Below are positions 1-5,437 of a stretch of DNA of 5,437 nt, piece by piece (positions within the stretch are counted from its first letter, which is position 1; every line of letters begins with the position of its first letter). The notes beneath the pieces were generated by a model. It was not told where the DNA came from. It did no database searches and saw nothing but the letters and a program-made list of their open reading frames with translations. This DNA is from Microbacterium sp. (lineage in GTDB: Bacteria; Actinomycetota; Actinomycetes; Actinomycetales; Microbacteriaceae), in assembly GCA_031286555.1 (NCBI GenBank), contig JAITUD010000329.1:1-5437 (forward strand), written 5' to 3'. The position numbers were made by a program, and so were the translations under genes.

Positions 1-637
1 GGAGCTCGCCGCCCTCGAGGACCCGAAGGCGCGCGCCGTCAACGAGCGGCACGGCGATGACCACGGCGTGAACCTCACGAAGCTGCGCGGCGTCGCGAAG
101 GCCGCCGGAACCTCGCCGCAGCTGTCCCGCGGACTGTGGACGACCGGTGACACGGCCGCCCGCCTGGTCTCGCTGCTGATCGTGAAGCCGAAGGAGTTCT
201 CGGCCGATGACCTCGACCGCATGATGCGCGAGGCGAACGGCCCGAAGGTCTCGGACTGGCTCGTCAACTACATCGTGAAGAAGTCGCCGCTGGCCGAGGA
301 GATGCGGCAGCGCTGGTTCGACGACGCAGACCCGGATGTCGCGGCATCCGCCTGGTCTCTCACCTCGACGCGCGTGATGAAGAACCCTGACGGGCTCGAC
401 CTCGACGCGCTGCTCGATCAGATCGAGCGCGAGCTGAAGGACGCTCCCGAGCGTCTGCAATGGGCGATGAACGAGACCCTCGCCTACCTCGGCATCTACG
501 ACGCGTCGCGTCGGGCGCGGGCCCTGGAGATCGGCGAGCGCCTGCAGGTGCTCGCCGACTATCCGACTCCGCCGAACTGCACGAGCCCGTTCGCGCCGAG
601 CTGGATCGCGGAGATCGTACGGCGGCGCGAGGGCTGA
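1..637 (+). CDS. DNA alkylation repair protein, AlkD-like (5' end missing)
   Basis: Reading frame open from base 2 (first full codon GAG) to TGA at 635-637, giving 211 visible residues. A GTG at 68 could serve as a start, but coding sequence of the same family character continues upstream (ELAALEDPKARAVNERHGDD), so I read this as a gene whose start lies outside the window. The sequence resembles the DNA alkylation repair family (AlkD-like, HEAT-like alpha-helical repeats). Recognisable stretches are GDTAARL, PKVSDWLVNYIVKK, LQWAMNETLAYLGI and the C-terminal PTPPNCTSPFAPSWIAEIV. AlkD enzymes are glycosylases that remove N3- and N7-alkylated purines from DNA in the cytoplasm. This compact subgroup is less studied, and I could not confirm the AlkD catalytic Asp/Arg/Trp residues by eye, so activity is inferred from family resemblance only. 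It converges with the ROK regulator gene and shows no functional link to it. Confidence 0.78.
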   Translation, partial: ELAALEDPKARAVNERHGDDHGVNLTKLRGVAKAAGTSPQLSRGLWTTGDTAARLVSLLIVKPKEFSADDLDRMMREANGPKVSDWLVNYIVKKSPLAEEMRQRWFDDADPDVAASAWSLTSTRVMKNPDGLDLDALLDQIERELKDAPERLQWAMNETLAYLGIYDASRRARALEIGERLQVLADYPTPPNCTSPFAPSWIAEIVRRREG

Positions 638-658
638 TCGGGTTCTGATCCGCGACGG

Positions 659-1807
659 TCAGGGATGCCGGCCGCCGAGACGCCCCTCGAGCACCTCGGA
701 CCAGGCCGACCGCAGAGCCGCCTCGGTGGCACCGCGCACGACCGTGTCCTCCAGGAACGGGGACAGCTGCACCGACCTCGGCCCGGGTCCGAGCAGTCCC
801 AGTCGCCGCTCCAGCGCGGCGGTGAGCGTCTCGCCTCCCCTGGCCATCCCTCCGGTGATGAACACGTCGTGCAGATCGAGGGCCAGCAGCACGGGCGCCA
901 GGGCAGCCGCGACTACGCCCGCGACCTCGTCGAGGATCGCTGCGGCCTCGGCGTCGCCTCGGGCCACGGCATCGAAGAGACCGATGATCCCCTGCCCCCG
1001 AGCCGCGACCTCGCTCACACGATTCGCGCCCACGACCTGCTCGAGCTGCGACGGCGATCCGGACCATGGATCCACAACGGGCAGTCCGCCGAGCTCGCCC
1101 GCCGCGCCGGCCGGTCCGCGGTAGAGCCGGCCGTCGAGCACCAGGCCGGCCCCGAGCCGCTCGCCCCATTGCACGGTCAGGAACGATGCGGGCGCCCCGT
1201 CCAGCCGTGTCATCGCCATCGCGGCCAGGTCGGCGTCGTTGTCGAGATCGACGCCGCGCACTCCCCGACCCAGCTCATCGGTGAGATCCAGCTCGGTGAG
1301 CGCACGGATCCCGCGCACCTCCCGCACCCGACCGGCCCCGCGATCGATCATCCCGACCGCGCCGACCGTCATCCGCAGGACGTCTTCGCGTGCGAGTCCT
1401 GCTTCGGTGAGGACTGCATCGATGTTCGCGTTAGCAAGCGCCAGAAGGGCGTCTCCGTCGCGCAGATCGTGCGCCTCGCTCCGCCTCGCGAGCACCTCGC
1501 CTGCGGCATCCGCCAGTTCGACGACGATGCGATGGAGGCCGAGGTCGAGCCCGATGACGTGCACGCGCGACGGGTCGATGCCGTACCGAAGGGCCGGTCG
1601 CCCCAGGGCGCCCTCGGGTGCGTGCCGAGACACCCAACCGTCGCGCTCCAGCGCGTCGACGATGGTCGCGACGGTGGCCCGGGTGAGCGCCGTCTCCGCG
1701 GCGACCTCGGCGATGCGCATCGGACGATCGGCCGCGCGCAGCGTGCCGAGCACGAGACCCGTGTTCTGACGCTTCAGTCGTGCCGTGCCGACGATCGTGG
1801 ATTCCAT
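659..1807 (-). CDS. ROK-family transcriptional regulator (NagC/XylR type)
   Basis: A complete 382-residue protein, the usual length for ROK repressors. Residues about 10-75 form a winged helix-turn-helix: MRIAEVAAETALTRATVATI is the HTH, followed by GWVSR and the wing GRPALRY. Residues about 83-375 form the ROK sugar-kinase-like domain: IGLDLG (85-90) is the phosphate-1-like strand, LDNDADLAAMA (188-198) carries the ROK ND motif, and GAGLVLDGRLYRGPAGAAGE (219-238) is the ROK signature. Family members bind operator DNA and usually release it on binding a sugar or sugar phosphate. The zinc site looks lost: the signature's usual GH is GG (240-241), and the expected Cys cluster reads PWSGSPSQLEQ (247-257) with no cysteine. 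The ATG at 1807 fits the family N-terminus, with only a weak G-rich ribosome site (minus strand of 1811-1815). The gene is divergent from the GH89 gene and probably regulates it and itself. The ligand is unknown; GlcNAc or a derivative is a guess from the neighbour. Confidence 0.9.
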   Translation of the reverse strand: MESTIVGTARLKRQNTGLVLGTLRAADRPMRIAEVAAETALTRATVATIVDALERDGWVSRHAPEGALGRPALRYGIDPSRVHVIGLDLGLHRIVVELADAAGEVLARRSEAHDLRDGDALLALANANIDAVLTEAGLAREDVLRMTVGAVGMIDRGAGRVREVRGIRALTELDLTDELGRGVRGVDLDNDADLAAMAMTRLDGAPASFLTVQWGERLGAGLVLDGRLYRGPAGAAGELGGLPVVDPWSGSPSQLEQVVGANRVSEVAARGQGIIGLFDAVARGDAEAAAILDEVAGVVAAALAPVLLALDLHDVFITGGMARGGETLTAALERRLGLLGPGPRSVQLSPFLEDTVVRGATEAALRSAWSEVLEGRLGGRHP

Positions 1808-1823
1808 GCGCCCCCGTTCTGGG

Positions 1824-1859
1824 AAGACTTTAGCGACCTCTTTACGATAAGACCTTGCG
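1824..1859. repeat. Imperfect direct repeat in divergent intergenic region
   Basis: AAGACTTTAGCG at 1824-1835 recurs as AAGACCTTGCG at 1849-1859, with one substitution and one missing base. The copies start 25 bp apart, between the divergent ROK and GH89 genes. They could be paired half-sites for a regulator or chance similarity. Confidence 0.3.
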
Positions 1860-1862
1860 TAA
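1842..1862. promoter_or_regulatory. Possible operator: TTACG-N11-CGTAA dyad
   Basis: TTACG (1842-1846) and CGTAA (1858-1862) form perfect 5-bp arms separated by 11 bp, centred on 1852. The dyad lies in the least GC-rich part of the window, between divergent genes, and overlaps the proposed -35 of the GH89 promoter. Its overall length of about 21 bp is similar to known ROK-protein operators, but the short arms make chance occurrence possible. Confidence 0.35.
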
Positions 1863-1883
1863 GTGGAGCGCGCGCGGGATCAT
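1855..1883 (+). promoter_or_regulatory. Tentative promoter for the GH89 gene
   Basis: TTGCGT (1855-1860) could act as a -35 and GATCAT (1878-1883) as a -10 (four of six bases match TATAAT), separated by 17 bp. Transcription would then start near 1890, immediately before the 23-bp inverted repeat, where a bound repressor would block it. An alternative -10, TACGAT at 1843-1848, has no good -35 partner. I found no convincing promoter for the ROK gene on the other strand. Confidence 0.27.
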
Positions 1884-1891
1884 GGCAGCGC

Positions 1892-1914
1892 AAACACTGC
1901 ATTCCGCGGTGTTT
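1892..1914. promoter_or_regulatory. 23-bp inverted repeat, candidate operator or 5' UTR hairpin
   Basis: AAACACTGC (1892-1900) and GCGGTGTTT (1906-1914) are inverted copies with 8 of 9 matches around a 5-base centre, ATTCC. The single mismatch becomes a G-U pair in RNA, so the transcript could fold into a continuous 9-bp stem with a 5-nt loop. It lies 24 bases upstream of the preferred GH89 start at 1939 and just upstream of its ribosome-binding site. The position fits an operator for the divergent ROK repressor. It could instead be a leader hairpin that stabilises the mRNA or affects translation. It is not followed by a U-run, so a terminator is unlikely. Confidence 0.5.
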
Positions 1915-1925
1915 CTCCCCTTGGC

Positions 1926-1931
1926 GAAAGG
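1926..1931 (+). promoter_or_regulatory. Ribosome-binding site that decides the GH89 start
   Basis: GAAAGG lies 4 bases before ATG 1936 and 7 bases before ATG 1939, so the second of the two adjacent ATGs has the better spacing. Both give the same signal peptide apart from one Met. The upstream TTG at 1855 in the same frame has no comparable site and would put a long non-signal-like extension before the signal peptide. Confidence 0.55.
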
Positions 1932-1938
1932 CCCGATG

Positions 1939-4680
1939 ATGCACCCCACGCCCCGAAGACTCCGACGAACCGCTCTGTCGCTGGCGGCCTGCGCCACCGC
2001 AGCCGTCCTGATACTGACCGGAACCACCGCGGCGAACGCGGACGCACCTGCCCGGTTCGCAAAACTCAACGTGCCCGCGCAGACCGCCGCGGGCTTCGAC
2101 TCCGCACGCGCATCGCTCGAGCGCCTGCTCGGCCGCAACGCCGGCGGCTTCGACCTCGTCGCCCTGCGCGACGAGGGCGCCGATCGCTACGAGATCACCA
2201 GCAAGCGCAATCACGTGAGGATCGCCGCGACCGATCCGGCGACCGCCGTCAGCGCGGTGAACGCCTACCTCGGCACCATCGGCCAGTCCATCTCCTGGAA
2301 CCAGCACAACGTCGACGAGTCGGCCCCGCTCCCCCTGCCTGCGAAGAAGCTCTCGGCCGAGGCGAACGTGTCGCACCGCTACTACGGCAACGACACCGAG
2401 GACGGATACACCGGCGCCTATCGCAGCTGGTCGGAATGGGAGCGCGAGATCGACGAGCTCGCCGCGCTCGGCTTCAACGAGCTGTTCATGCCGGTCGGAT
2501 CGGAGGCTGTCTACGCCGAGGTGCTGCAGCAGTTCGGCTACACGGACGCCGAGGCCCGCGCATGGATCCCGCTGCCGTCGCACCAGCCCTGGTGGCTGCT
2601 GCAGAACATGTCGGCATACCCGGAGGGCACCAGCGACGCGCTTCTCGCAGAGCGCGCGGAGCTGGGGCGCAAGATCGCCGATCGCCTGCGCGAGCTCGGG
2701 ATGACCCCGGTGCTCCCCGGCTACTTCGGCACCGTTCCCGCAGACTTCGCCGACCGCAACGCCGATGCCCGAGTCGAACCGCAGGGCGGATGGACCGGCT
2801 ACCAGAGGCCGGGCTGGCTCGACCCGAACAGCGCGGCCTTCCCGAAGGTGGCATCGGCCTTCTACGAGACCTCCGACCGGATCCTCGGCGCCTCCGACGC
2901 ATACAAGATGGACGTCCTGCACGAGGGCGGCAAGCGCGGCTCGGTCGACGTGCCCGCGGCCACGCGCGCCATCGAGAAGGCGCTGCAGACCGCGCACAAG
3001 GGCGCGACCTGGGTGCTGCTCGGCTGGCAGAACAACCCGCCGGCGGATGTCGCCGCGGCGGTCGACCCGGCGACGACGTTCATCGTGGACGGACTCTCGG
3101 ACCGCTACGACGATCGCGGTGGCCTGGAGAAGCAGTGGAGCGGAGTGCCCTACGCCTTCGGCACGATCTGGAACTTCGGCGGGCACACGACGATGGGCGC
3201 AGAACTGACCACCTGGAATCAGCGCTACTACGACTGGCTGAACAAGGACGGCAGCAAGGTCGACGGCATCGCCGCCATGCCCGAGGGAGGCCTCAACAAC
3301 CCCGTCGCCCTGGACTTCTTCGCCGGCCTCGCCTGGCGCTCCGGCCCGGTCGACGTGGACGCCTGGTTCGATCAGTGGACCCAGCGCCGCTACGGCGTCG
3401 ACGACCCCGACCTGAAGGCCGCCTGGCGCATCCTCGCCGAGACCGCGTACACGCTGCCGGACAACCCGAGCTACAGCGAGGCGCAGGACGGCCTGTACGG
3501 CGCGAAGCCGTCTCTCAGCGCCTCCCGCGCGGCATCCTGGTCGCCGGGCTCCTTCGCCTACGACCCGGCCCGCTTCGCGGAGGCGCTGGACCACCTGCTC
3601 GCCGGGGCGTCGAAGGTGCGCGACTCGGCGACGTACCGGTACGACCTGATGGATGTCTCGCGGCAGGTGACCTCGAACACCTCTCGACTGCTGCTTCCGC
3701 AGCTGCAGGAGGCGTACGGGATGCGCGACCGCGAGCAGTTCACGGCGCTCAGCGAGAAGTGGCTGTCGAACATGGACCTGCTCGACGAGATCGTCGGCAC
3801 CCAGCCGCAGATGCTGCTGGGCCGCTGGATCGCGGATGCCAGGGCGACAGCAGCGGATGACGCAGAGGCAGACCGGCTGGAGTACGACGCCAGGGCGATC
3901 GTCTCCACCTGGGGTGCCCGCAACGCCGTCGACGGCGGGCTGAACGACTACGCCAACCGGGAGTGGCAGGGCCTGGTCGGCACCTACTACAAGGACCGCT
4001 GGTCGCGCTTCTTCCAGAGCATCCAGACGTCGTTCGACACCGGCAGGGCACCGGCGTCCATCGACTGGGCGGCGGTGGGCGCCGAGTTCACCGGCTCGAC
4101 CGACACGTCGTCGTTCCGCACCGAACCGACCGGCGACATCGTCGCCCTCGCGGCCGAGGCGCAGGCCGCGAACAGGGCGACTGCGCGGGAGCTCCCCGCA
4201 CCGCCTGCGGCGGGCACGCATTACCTGTCCGACCTGCGATTCGCAACGGCCTCGATCAACCCGTCCTACGGCCCGATCGAGCGCGACACCGAGATCGGTG
4301 AGGCCGCCGCGGGCGACGGCGCTCCGATCCGCCTCGCCGGCGTGCAGTACGACAAGGGCCTCGGCACGAACTCACCGACGACGATCGAGTTCAACCTCGG
4401 TGCACAGTGCACGGCGTTCCGAGCGATGGTCGGAATCGACGACATCATGAACAAGGCCGGCGCATCGCCGAACGTCATCTTCCGCGTGTATGCGGACGAC
4501 GAGCTGCGCTTCGACAGCGGCGCGATGACGAAGGGGCTGGCCAAGGAGGTCGCGCTCGACGTCACCGGAGCGAAGATCCTGCGACTCGTGGTCGACCCGA
4601 ACGCCGCCGGCTCGCCCGCCGGCCAGGCCGAGTGGTGGGATCGGGCGGACTGGGCCGACGCTCAGGTGACCTGCGGCTGA
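1939..4680 (+). CDS. Secreted alpha-N-acetylglucosaminidase (GH89) with C-terminal NPCBM domain
   Basis: A 913-residue protein from ATG 1939 (ATG 1936 adds one Met). A signal peptide is clear: basic RRLRR, a hydrophobic core about 11-30, and cleavage after ANA (32-34). Domains in order are NAGLU N-terminal (about 38-125), the GH89 catalytic barrel (about 143-460), the helical C-terminal region (about 470-750) and an NPCBM-type carbohydrate-binding domain (about 761-913). HRYYGNDTEDGY (146-157) and NFGGHTTMG (412-420) are GH89 hallmarks. By comparison with human NAGLU E316/E446, Glu329 in DVLHEGG is the likely acid/base and Glu449 in MPEGG the nucleophile; their 120-residue spacing fits. GH89 enzymes release terminal alpha-linked GlcNAc, for example from heparan-sulfate fragments or mucin-type alpha-1,4-GlcNAc caps; the substrate here is unknown. 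The mature protein has only two cysteines, C824 and C912, bracketing the NPCBM domain and possibly disulfide-linked. No sortase motif or C-terminal membrane anchor is seen, so it is probably released. It is likely controlled by the divergent ROK regulator. Confidence 0.92.
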   Translation: MHPTPRRLRRTALSLAACATAAVLILTGTTAANADAPARFAKLNVPAQTAAGFDSARASLERLLGRNAGGFDLVALRDEGADRYEITSKRNHVRIAATDPATAVSAVNAYLGTIGQSISWNQHNVDESAPLPLPAKKLSAEANVSHRYYGNDTEDGYTGAYRSWSEWEREIDELAALGFNELFMPVGSEAVYAEVLQQFGYTDAEARAWIPLPSHQPWWLLQNMSAYPEGTSDALLAERAELGRKIADRLRELGMTPVLPGYFGTVPADFADRNADARVEPQGGWTGYQRPGWLDPNSAAFPKVASAFYETSDRILGASDAYKMDVLHEGGKRGSVDVPAATRAIEKALQTAHKGATWVLLGWQNNPPADVAAAVDPATTFIVDGLSDRYDDRGGLEKQWSGVPYAFGTIWNFGGHTTMGAELTTWNQRYYDWLNKDGSKVDGIAAMPEGGLNNPVALDFFAGLAWRSGPVDVDAWFDQWTQRRYGVDDPDLKAAWRILAETAYTLPDNPSYSEAQDGLYGAKPSLSASRAASWSPGSFAYDPARFAEALDHLLAGASKVRDSATYRYDLMDVSRQVTSNTSRLLLPQLQEAYGMRDREQFTALSEKWLSNMDLLDEIVGTQPQMLLGRWIADARATAADDAEADRLEYDARAIVSTWGARNAVDGGLNDYANREWQGLVGTYYKDRWSRFFQSIQTSFDTGRAPASIDWAAVGAEFTGSTDTSSFRTEPTGDIVALAAEAQAANRATARELPAPPAAGTHYLSDLRFATASINPSYGPIERDTEIGEAAAGDGAPIRLAGVQYDKGLGTNSPTTIEFNLGAQCTAFRAMVGIDDIMNKAGASPNVIFRVYADDELRFDSGAMTKGLAKEVALDVTGAKILRLVVDPNAAGSPAGQAEWWDRADWADAQVTCG

Positions 4681-4693
4681 CCGCCTCGCATGA

Positions 4694-4727
4694 GAATGCC
4701 CTCCTCTTCGATGCGGGGAGGGCATTC
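4694..4727. terminator. Bidirectional hairpin terminator between convergent genes
   Basis: Arms 4694-4706 (GAATGCCCTCCTC) and 4715-4727 (GGGGAGGGCATTC) form a 13-bp stem with one G-U pair and an 8-base loop, TTCGATGC. It starts 13 bases after the GH89 stop and ends 6 bases before the stop of the opposing membrane-protein gene, so it can serve both. No strong U-tract follows on either side, which is common for actinobacterial hairpin terminators. Confidence 0.82.
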
Positions 4728-4728
4728 C

Positions 4729-4743
4729 CGTGCTCAGAGCACG
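4729..4743. repeat. Perfect 7-bp-arm palindrome across a stop codon
   Basis: CGTGCTC-A-GAGCACG is perfectly symmetric around 4736 and covers the stop codon (4734-4736) of the minus-strand membrane-protein gene. It abuts the terminator hairpin. The single-base centre prevents a full RNA hairpin, though a shorter stem could form. It may be coincidental. Confidence 0.4.
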
Positions 4744-5437
4744 CGCAGCGGCGAGCGCACCTCAGAGGGGCGGGACACGTCGGGGGCGAGGATCGCGAGC
4801 AGGCGCACGAGCGTCGACATCCACAGCAGCGCGAGGCCGACCACGATCGCCTCCAGCGCGGTGACCGGGAACAGGCGCACGGCGAACGACAGCACGACCG
4901 CGAGGACGACCAGCGCGACAACCGCGACCGTCGTGGCGCGCAGCGTGCGGGAGCACTCCTTCGGCAGCACCAGCGCCGTGGCGACGGCGGCGGCCACGAA
5001 CAGCACGAGCGCCGCGGTCGCGGCGATGAAGTGCGCGGTGGGCCCCAGCGTGATCGGCAGCAGCCCGACCGCGGCGAGCGCGGCACCGGCCAGCGCCCAG
5101 GCGAGCACGACGAGCGCGATCCTGCGCAGTGCGCCGTCGCCGAGAAGCCGGTGCAGGTCGCGGCCGATGTACGAGCCGACCGTCGCGATCAGCAGGCCGG
5201 CGACCCCGAGCGTCCCGTTGAACGCCCAGGCGCCCGCGCCTCCGCCGAGCTGCGAGAAGTTCTTCTGCCACCAGAGCGGATCGGCCGCGGTGATCATCGC
5301 GAACATCGTGCCGATGACCAGGAACCCGAACAGCAGCGCCGCAAGGTCGGTGGTCCGCAGACCGACACCGGCGGCGAAGGCCAGTCGGCCGCCGACGGCG
5401 GATGCCACGCCGATGAACACCCCGCCGGCGAGCGGCA
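4734..5437 (-). CDS. DUF998-like polytopic membrane protein (N-terminus outside window)
   Basis: The minus-strand frame ends at TGA (4734-4736) and stays open to the right edge. A GTG at 5420 could be a start, but the frame continues upstream as PLAGGV and the first segment is already membrane-like, so the real start is probably outside. Counting from that GTG, 228 residues are seen with about six hydrophobic segments (roughly 25-45, 66-84, 101-122, 128-150, 163-183, 186-210). DPLWWQKNFSQLG (47-59) followed by FNGTLGVAGLL (67-77) resembles actinobacterial DUF998-type membrane proteins, some of which are loosely named transporter permeases. The C-terminal tail, about 18 residues with several arginines, is probably cytoplasmic. 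I see no catalytic or transport motif, and the function is unknown. It converges on the GH89 gene and shares its terminator, with no sign of a functional link. Confidence 0.72.
   Translation of the reverse strand, partial: PLAGGVFIGVASAVGGRLAFAAGVGLRTTDLAALLFGFLVIGTMFAMITAADPLWWQKNFSQLGGGAGAWAFNGTLGVAGLLIATVGSYIGRDLHRLLGDGALRRIALVVLAWALAGAALAAVGLLPITLGPTAHFIAATAALVLFVAAAVATALVLPKECSRTLRATTVAVVALVVLAVVLSFAVRLFPVTALEAIVVGLALLWMSTLVRLLAILAPDVSRPSEVRSPLRVL

Noticed and set aside
1808..1938. DasR-type operator (dre) for GlcNAc control
   Set aside because: I looked for the AGTGGTCTAGACCACT-like palindrome and found no adequate match between the divergent genes.
665..1939. 424-codon plus-strand frame opposite the ROK gene
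   Set aside because: It is the shadow of a clear ROK protein on the minus strand and has no family resemblance.
1981..1992. Lipobox-like LAAC in the GH89 signal peptide (residues 15-18)
   Set aside because: Only about seven residues separate it from the basic region, the hydrophobic core continues beyond it, and a good signal peptidase I site (ANA) follows, so a lipoprotein is unlikely.
1863..3860. 665-codon overlapping plus-strand frame within the GH89 gene
   Set aside because: The composition is Arg/Pro-rich and typical of an out-of-frame reading; no domain is recognisable and it is fully inside a well-supported gene.
1774..4221. 815-codon open frame antisense to the GH89 gene and its upstream region
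   Set aside because: Long antisense open frames are expected opposite high-GC genes with G/C-biased third positions. The translation is rich in Arg/Gly/Val without recognisable domains, while the plus strand has a complete GH89 protein.
1..5437. Mobile element, CRISPR array, tRNA or defence system
   Set aside because: No transposase or integrase, no spaced direct-repeat array, no tRNA-like cloverleaf and no defence-gene motif is visible; base composition appears uniform along the window.

Overview
The window looks like ordinary chromosomal DNA from a high-GC actinobacterium, most likely Microbacteriaceae (Microbacterium-like). I infer this from the very high G+C with strongly G/C-biased third codon positions, the protein flavours (an actinobacterial-type GH89 alpha-N-acetylglucosaminidase and a ROK regulator), and a GC-rich hairpin terminator without a U-tract. 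The genus-level guess was not tested by any search.

Layout from left to right. (1) The 3' part of a plus-strand gene for a DNA alkylation repair (AlkD-like, HEAT-repeat) protein enters from the left edge and stops at 637. (2) A 21-nt convergent gap follows. (3) A complete minus-strand ROK-family transcriptional regulator spans 659-1807. (4) A divergent intergenic region of about 130 bp (1808-1938) holds a 23-bp near-perfect inverted repeat, a weaker TTACG-N11-CGTAA dyad, an imperfect direct repeat and a tentative promoter. (5) A large secreted GH89 enzyme with a C-terminal NPCBM carbohydrate-binding domain ends at 4680. (6) A strong hairpin at 4694-4727 probably terminates transcription from both sides. 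(7) A minus-strand polytopic membrane protein of the DUF998 type runs off the right edge, with its N-terminus outside the window.

The functional core is the divergent pair of ROK regulator and secreted alpha-N-acetylglucosaminidase. The enzyme would release terminal alpha-linked GlcNAc from glycans outside the cell. The regulator, whose sugar-binding domain is the sensor type used by NagC/Mlc/XylR-like proteins, is the obvious candidate to control it, and the dyads between the two genes are candidate operators. No transporter or GlcNAc catabolic gene lies in the window, so the rest of the pathway must be elsewhere. The flanking alkylation-repair and membrane-protein genes appear unrelated.

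I see no RNA gene, mobile element, CRISPR array or plainly novel system. The points most worth a second look are the putative operators in the divergent region, the loss of the zinc-site residues in the ROK protein, and the divergent GH89 subgroup with its NPCBM domain. No gene-free stretch exceeds 300 bases.
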